Below, piece after piece: positions 58,750-64,000 of a stretch of DNA of 64,000 nt. The notes under the pieces were generated by a model that was given only the letters and a program-made list of their open reading frames with translations, made no database searches and was not told where the DNA came from. The DNA is from Cymbidium sinense (lineage: Eukaryota > Streptophyta > Magnoliopsida > Asparagales > Orchidaceae): NCBI GenBank assembly GCA_021442155.1, contig CM038214.1:18997808-19061807 (forward strand), read 5' to 3'. The stretch's first letter is position 1; each line of letters opens with the position of its first letter. The translations under genes and the position numbers were made by a program.

Positions 58750-61700
58750 TTTTCATCTTGTTGCATGCCTCTCTTTTTTCTGGTTTTCTGTTTCCTTGTG
58801 TTGTTTTTGGATACTCCTCATAGATATCATTGTTGCCTTGTGCTCTTTATTTTGAATTGGTGCCTTTGCATCTTCTCCTATATTTGAAAGATTTCAGTTT
58901 TTGGTAATTACAATAATATTGGGCAAAGGTTTAATTATATGCATACCAACCTCTTGCATTGGAACCCTATTAAGCCTTGTGTTACCTGCTACTGGTTTTA
59001 TAATTGCAATCCTACTTGGCACTTTAATATCAATGATACACTCATCCCTGAGAGGATTAACCATTGTTGGATGAAGTTTTCTATTTTGATGGGCATAGAC
59101 TTTAGCATTAACTGCTTCAATCAGATTTTTCTCACTAACAATATTGCTTGGAGCATTTCTACTATCTCTGTTGATTTTAGGCAATGGTCTAGTGTGCATT
59201 ATCGGTATGATTTACTTTGATAATATTAATCTTTCTTTGGCTGCTGCTTACATTCCTTGGGACTCTTTCCTTTTTAAAGGTTTATTTTATAAAGGTTGCA
59301 ACACCTATGCTGAAAGAATAATGGATGGTTGTTGGGCCTTTGAACTTTCTATACAGCTGGCTATCCTTGCTGTTATAATGGCTAACATCAGCTTGTTTAA
59401 CTATAATGGTAGAAGTTGTAATACCCTGGTTCCTATTATTGGCTTTTTGCAGGTTTCGCTTTGCTTAATGAATGCTGTTCAGTCTGCTCTCCCTAAACAA
59501 GTTATTACTACTTCTTTTGTCATCCAGTACCCCATTGTTGATATTCTCCTGCCTCTTCATTCTGGTTGGAATGTTTTTAATGATAGCTTATCTTCTGGTT
59601 GTTGGACTTATGTATTCCCTGTCCTGCAGGCCAACCTTGTGTTGGTTAGTTTTTTCGGGTTTGCTCATCTGATTCTACAGGATGCTTTGGGCTATTTTTT
59701 GCTGATGGTTGTTGTCATTTCCTGGCAGTTTTGGATTTCTTTTTGGGTTTATCAGAATGTTTTTATTATGGTGGGGTGGTGTGTTGATTCTTTGAATCCT
59801 TATTCTTGCTACCCTTCACCTCTCACGTCTTATGCTATTTTCTTTTGGATTTTGGACCCCTTGCCAAGGTAATTCTTATGGTTACTATCCTTTGCTTGAT
59901 TCTTCGGGATCCTTAACACGATTTGTTTACTTTTTAAATGGAATTTGTACCGTTGGTAATTCGGTCTTTGCCTTGGTGGATTATTATTTTCTATGCGATG
60001 GAATTTTGGACTCTTTGGGCTACTGATGCTATTGCTTGCTTGATGAATGTTGCTTTATTTGCTGTTCATTTTAGCTGATGCTATTTTTTTTGGATTTCTT
60101 CTGACCGCCTACTTACGTTGGTGTGGCTATCAGACTCTGGCAGCCTTCTTGACCCTTCCTCATATGCCCTATCTTGACACTGTTCAGGTTTTCCTATTTT
60201 ATCTTCTCGCTTGCCGATATCAGGTTTACTGTTGGCATTTCTATGGCGATTTGGATTTTGTGTCTAATCACCTGTCTATGATCCGAATGGCTTGGGATTA
60301 ATTAATTTTGGTTTTGAAGGTTTCTTTGCCATGGTTGTTTGATGATTTGGTTAATTATTTGCCTTGGGTTTAGGTGGCTGAATGCTACCGCGATTCCATC
60401 TCCGCTTTTCTATTGATGCCTTCTTCGTCTTGCTGTCTTGGCAAGCTCGGTTTTGGACTTTTGCTAACTTAAATTCTTGATTCCTATTGAAGTCTCTCTA
60501 GTTGGTACCATTGTTACATTATCGTCTTGGGAGTGACTTGTTGAATGTCACCGATTGATTGATCTGTGGAGTGTCTTATTTCCCTTTCTCCTTTAATCTG
60601 TTGTCCTTTAATCTTTTCCTATCGATTTCTTTTTCACTTGGGTTTACGAATCACGAAAGCAAGGGTACTATAGTCGCAGGTTTGCTCCTTTTTTTGATTG
60701 CTTTTTGCTTCCACTGGATTCCTTGTTGCCATTTACTTTGGCAAACTTGGATTTTGGTGTTTGCTTCTAAGCACCAAATCTATGAGTCTTGGAATGGATT
60801 GGGTTTAACTACATTTTGGTTCTTGGAGGTTTCGTCATTGTCGGTTGTTGATTTGGTTTTTATTCACTTTGGTATGGGTTCGCAGACTTTTTCAGCTACT
60901 ACTTCAGTCTTTCTCTTGCTATTTTTGCCATCTTGCTCTTGTCTTGGCTTGTTCTAGTTTTGGTCCTTCTTGACTTAATATTATTGCTTGGTAATAAATC
61001 TTTACTTGGAAACATCTCCTATTTCATATTCTAGCAGCTTCCATTGTTGCATTACTTGCCTGATGGGAGTGACTTCTGATTACGGTTTATTTAGGGTTCT
61101 TTGTTAAATTTATGGTGGATGTCAATCATATTCTGATCATTGCTTATATTGCAATCGCTCGCTTGGTTTTGCGCTACTCCTTGGAGTGGAGTTTCCATTC
61201 TGATTGAGAAAGAGGCTAGTATGGTGCAGATCACTGTGCTTAATCAATTGCTCTACTTGACTTTAAACTATGGTTTGTATACTCTCAATGATTATACTTA
61301 TGGCAAACCTGTGGGGGTATTTCTGCAAGGATTGTGGGCTGAAAGGGGATTTTGTTGGTCTTTGTTATGAATGTTCCTTATGTGGTATCATCTCGATTTT
61401 CACGCGATTTGTTTCGTGGGTGACATTATCCTTTATCTATTAATGCGGATTTTAATCGCTTTAATTTGTGTGATAACTTGGGTTGAAACTTTCGATTTAC
61501 TTTTCACTTGCCGGGTTGATTAACCCTGAATGCATGAGGTGTGTTTGTAATTCAGTCCATCGAACTTCAACAACGGTTGCTATCTCCTAACGGTTTGTTG
61601 GCTATGATGGCTATGATGTTTTCACTCCATTTTGTTTTGGTAGTAGCTCTTGTGAAGTAACCCTTCTCAAGTCTCGGATGCACACTTTTGCCGCCCCATT

Positions 61701-62088
61701 CTGGTGTGATTGAGCCTGAGCTTTCTCTATCTTCTCTCTCTACTAAATTTTGCAGAATTTGCATTTTCCAGACATCCTATTATTTATACTACTATAACTA
61801 TTCTAACTTTTGTCGGTCTAAATTATTGCAGGTCCTCCTTTTTTTTTCCTTCTCTTGCGTTTGTACCACTGTCCATTCTCAAGTGCTTGAGTATTGGCCA
61901 TAATTTGCTTTTGGATTATTATGCGAACCTCTTGTATCTTTTGATTATTTAATGTGTTCTTTTGTACCAGATCTAGTATCGGGATTTACTCCTTAGGTGA
62001 TTAGCTCTTTGAGCGAGTTCGAGTTTATCCCCTTTAAGGACTTTGTAACCCTCTTTTGTGGTAATAAAATACGCCATGGGGCTTCCCC
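58750..62088 (+). other. Long T-rich 3' region of the LINE
   Basis: 3.3 kb between the ORF2 stop and the poly(A), uniformly rich in T and G on the + strand. Several short open frames are very hydrophobic, the longest at 59,144-59,872 (242 codons). T at second codon positions makes hydrophobic codons automatically, and I recognise no domain, so I do not call genes. The motif CCATTGTT[AG]CATTA...GGGAGTGACTT occurs at about 60,508 and 61,043, hinting at an internal duplication with a period near 535 bp. No internal poly(A), terminal repeats or second target-site duplication were noticed, so it seems to belong to the LINE. Confidence 0.6.
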
Positions 62089-62111
62089 AAAAAAAAAAAA
62101 AAAAAAAAAAA
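62089..62111 (+). other. LINE poly(A) tail
   Basis: An uninterrupted A run of 23 bases after GGGGCTTCCCC, with GTAATAAAATACG 25 bases upstream. The length and purity argue for a fairly recent insertion. The last one or two A may belong to the target-site duplication. Confidence 0.95.
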
Positions 62112-62124
62112 CTCCAAACCAGCA
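62110..62124. repeat. LINE target-site duplication, right copy
   Basis: AACTCCAAACCAGCA, identical to 53,093-53,107; the first A or two cannot be told from the poly(A). The gypsy coding sequence resumes immediately after it. Confidence 0.93.
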
Positions 62125-62450
62125 ATCAGAGCCTCATATTTGGCTTCATTATTGGTCTAAGGTTTGGACAAATGATATAAGAATCTCATCACATCGTGGT
62201 CTAGAGTTAAGAGAACTACTCCTTCCTTGGCTTTTTTGGAATAGTAGATTATGGTTCTTTCCCTCTTTGAGAGGAAGCCACACCATCAAGGAACATCTCC
62301 GTGGTGAATGTTAGTATCCTCTAAGTTCATGATTTGTTCATCAGGGAGATCATCACTAAGCAAAGAGTCAACAGGAAGTGGGTGTGTTGTTAAGAAATTT
62401 GCTAGTGCTTGTCTTTTCACTGTACAGAGGGGTATGAAGGTAATGTAAAA
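62125..62450 (-). pseudogene. Gypsy copy B second RNase H-like domain, part before the LINE insertion
   Basis: The minus strand carries D-G-V-A-S-S-Q-R-G and T-I-I-Y-Y (about 62,220-62,290), the first strands of the Tat-type second RNase H, then N-N-E-A-K-Y-E-A-L-I-A-G-L-E reaching the LINE junction. Frameshifts separate these pieces. Joined across the LINE with 53,107-52,936 it forms one domain. Confidence 0.75.
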
Positions 62451-62499
62451 CTACGACAGGATCATGGATCATCGTACCAACCATCGGATAGCATTGACT

Positions 62500-62800
62500 A
62501 CGTCATGAGATACTATAGTGGATTGATCCTAGAGATTAAGTTCACCTTATAAGGAAGGATGTATTGTTGTAGCTTTTGTGATGCAAAGATTAAAGCTAGG
62601 CAATGATTCTCAATGGGTGGATAATTAGCCTTAGTAGGGATTAGATGATGGCTAAGGTAGTAGAGTGCATTTTTCTTCCCTTTGTCACTAGCTTGGGCCA
62701 AAAAAGCACCAACAGAGTCATCTAATGCAGCACTGTAAAGTATGAGCGACTTGCCTAGGATAGGGGTTGCTACAACTGGTGGCATCATCAGGTAATGCTT
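62500..62800 (-). pseudogene. Gypsy copy B RNase H (RT-linked)
   Basis: Open frame on the minus strand 62,788-62,513. It has M-M-P-P, P-I-L-G-K-S-L-I-L-Y-S-A-A (about 62,740), V-G-A-F-L-A-Q, A-L-Y-Y-L-S-H and then N-Y-P-P-I-E-N-H-C-L-A-L-I-F-A-S-Q-K-L. These are the standard motifs of the Ty3/gypsy RNase H, where L-Y-L-A-V-S, A-V-G-A-V-L-V and Y-P-x-I-E-K are usual. This is the best preserved piece of the element, but its catalytic Asp at the first motif reads Ala (S-A-A) and the frame is closed soon after. Confidence 0.85.
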
Positions 62801-62949
62801 GATGTTTTCTTAGGCATGCTCACACTTGTCATCCCACATGAACTTGTCATCCTTTTTGACAAGTGCTGAGAATGGCTAACATCTTCTTGATAAATTGGAT
62901 ATAAAGCATCTTAGATACTACAACTACCCTTGGAATGATCTGAGTTGAG

Positions 62950-64000
62950 TTAAACTTTTAGGGGAAGACATTTTTAATATTGCCTTGATCTTCTTTGAAT
63001 TGATTTCGATTCCCTGGTGTTACAACAAACCCAACAGAATTTCCCTGAAGCTACTCTGAATGCAAACTTCAGGAGTTTCATTTTGAGGTTAAATTATCTT
63101 AACTATTAGAAAACAACTCTCAAGTTAAAGAGATGGTCTTCCTTTTCTCAACTTTTAACCATGAGATCATCGACATGGCACTCGACTTGATGATGAATGA
63201 GTTCATCAAAGATTCAAGTCATAGCCCCCTGGTGTGTAGCAGATGTTAAGGCTAAAAGGCATGACCTTAAAGCTATAAATTTTGATCGGGTGTTCTAAAA
63301 GCAATGTTTCTTTCATCTTCAAGGGCCATCTTTATTTGGTTATATCTACATGACAGATTCATGAAAGAGAAGACTACATGAGATGAGGCAATGGCCAACA
63401 TCAGCTCCAGGATTGGTAGTGGAAATTCATATTTTTGACAAGCCTTATTTAAATTCCTAAAATCGATGCATATGTGAATTTAGCCATTCTTTTTCTTAAC
63501 TAGGATAATGCTGGCTAACCAGTCAGGGTATTTATTTTTACCAAATGAAGCCCACATCGATCAATTTCTTAACTTCATAAATGATCTGTTATTCTATGTC
63601 TAATCACATGCATTTAGGAGCTTTCTTGATAGGGTTAGTAGTAGGCTCTACTGCTAGTTTAAGGATTGGTACGTAAGGAGCCAATCCAAGCATCTCTTCA
63701 TAGCTGCACGCAAAGCAGTCCTTAAACTCAGTCAATAGCCTAACTAAGTAATTGGTTTCAATTTCATTCAACAAAGAACTGATGTATGTCGTGCTTGGAT
63801 CTTCTTCAGTTCCTAAGTTGATTTCCTTGAGCTCATTGATGGTTGACTTGATCTCTTCTTCAAACTTTGGCAGTGCATCTTTGACTTTAAAATCATCTGG
63901 ATCATATGAAGTTTTTAAGCACAGCTCATCATATGAGTTAATGTGATTTGAAAAGCACCTATTAGATTTTAAATGATTGGTGATGACTAAGTAGTAATCG
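62950..64000 (-). pseudogene. Gypsy copy B reverse transcriptase, decayed, running off the window
   Basis: Minus-strand reading: D-W-L-A-S-I-I-L-V-K-K-K-N-G (about 63,490-63,530) then D-F-R-N-L-N-K-A and E-F-P-L-P (about 63,420-63,475); Y-N-Q-I-K-M-A-L-E-D-E-R-N (about 63,310-63,350); then F-D-E-L-I-H-H-Q-V-E-C-H-V-D-D-L-M-V-K-S near 63,155-63,215. The catalytic motif reads HVDD where YVDD is usual. Stops interrupt the frame. Sequence beyond 63,600 aligns with 26.0-26.3 kb of copy A, and the element continues past the right edge. Confidence 0.82.

Larger units (their letters stand above)
53108..62111 (+). mobile_element. Full-length L1-type LINE, 9.0 kb, inserted in gypsy copy B
   Basis: It begins at TTTGAAGAC directly after the target-site duplication and ends in a 23-base A run. 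It contains a 61 bp leader, ORF1 with a DUF4283-like domain and knuckle, a pyrimidine-rich spacer, ORF2 (endonuclease, RT, zf-RVT, RNase H) and a 3.3 kb 3' region with AATAAA at about 62,064. It appears complete at both ends. Plant L1 elements are usually nearer 5-7 kb, so this one is long, owing to the 3' region. Frameshifts in both ORFs indicate it cannot move by itself. It is the youngest insertion visible. Confidence 0.93.

Noticed and set aside
59144..59872. 242-codon hydrophobic open frame as a membrane protein
   Set aside because: It lies in the T-rich 3' region of the LINE, where T at second codon positions yields hydrophobic residues in any frame; several overlapping frames look alike. 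Kept only as a point to check.
1..64000. CRISPR array, tRNA, rRNA or bacterial operon structure
   Set aside because: No spacer-repeat pattern, cloverleaf or rRNA-like segment was seen, and all content is plant repeat DNA.

Overview
The window looks like nuclear DNA of a seed plant with Arabidopsis-type (TTTAGGG) telomeres and a repeat-rich genome. It holds no convincing single-copy gene. About 37 kb of roughly 50.7 kb (positions 1-50,753) is a degenerate telomere-like satellite. It is always in the CCCTAAA orientation on the + strand and so is extremely poor in G and T on that strand. It is not a chromosome end: perfect runs never exceed about five heptamers. The species cannot be settled from the sequence; the plant call rests on the heptamer, the plant retroelement families and a plant glycine-rich RNA-binding protein sequence.

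The satellite has a higher-order structure. Each unit of about 0.6-1.5 kb has an A-rich AAATAAA/CCTAAA half, then a recurring box (consensus CCAGTTTACTTAATTT plus poly-A/T), then a CCCTAAA-rich half. I find about 28 boxes. From 31.2 to 36.1 kb two unit types alternate, giving a dimer of about 1.4 kb. Eight units carry, inside the CCCTAAA half, a 5'-truncated copy of the 3' end of a glycine-rich RNA-binding protein (GRP) mRNA: last coding part, 3' UTR and poly(A). All start at the same base and end at the same poly(A). A ninth 3'-only piece lies at 30.6 kb. Only the copy at 30,773-31,000 keeps an open frame through the natural stop.

Four blocks interrupt the satellite. (1) 16,282-17,928 is a 5'-truncated RTE-type LINE on the minus strand with a (TTG)n tail. 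(2) 19.3-30.6 kb is a decayed Ty3/gypsy element on the minus strand (protease, RT, RNase H, integrase), flanked by an AT-rich tandem array and by a second unidentified repeat family. (3) 36.1-41.97 kb holds a second copy of that unidentified family plus a gypsy gag remnant. (4) 50.75-64.0 kb is a second copy of the same gypsy family. It is split inside its second RNase H domain by a 9.0 kb LINE on the + strand (53,108-62,111) with poly(A) and a 14-15 bp target-site duplication.

The first gypsy copy shows the matching empty site at 24,647. The order of events can therefore be read: satellite and GRP capture, satellite amplification, gypsy insertions, then the LINE. Every transposon coding region seen carries stops or frameshifts. 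The most notable content is the telomere-like higher-order satellite with its co-amplified GRP mRNA end.
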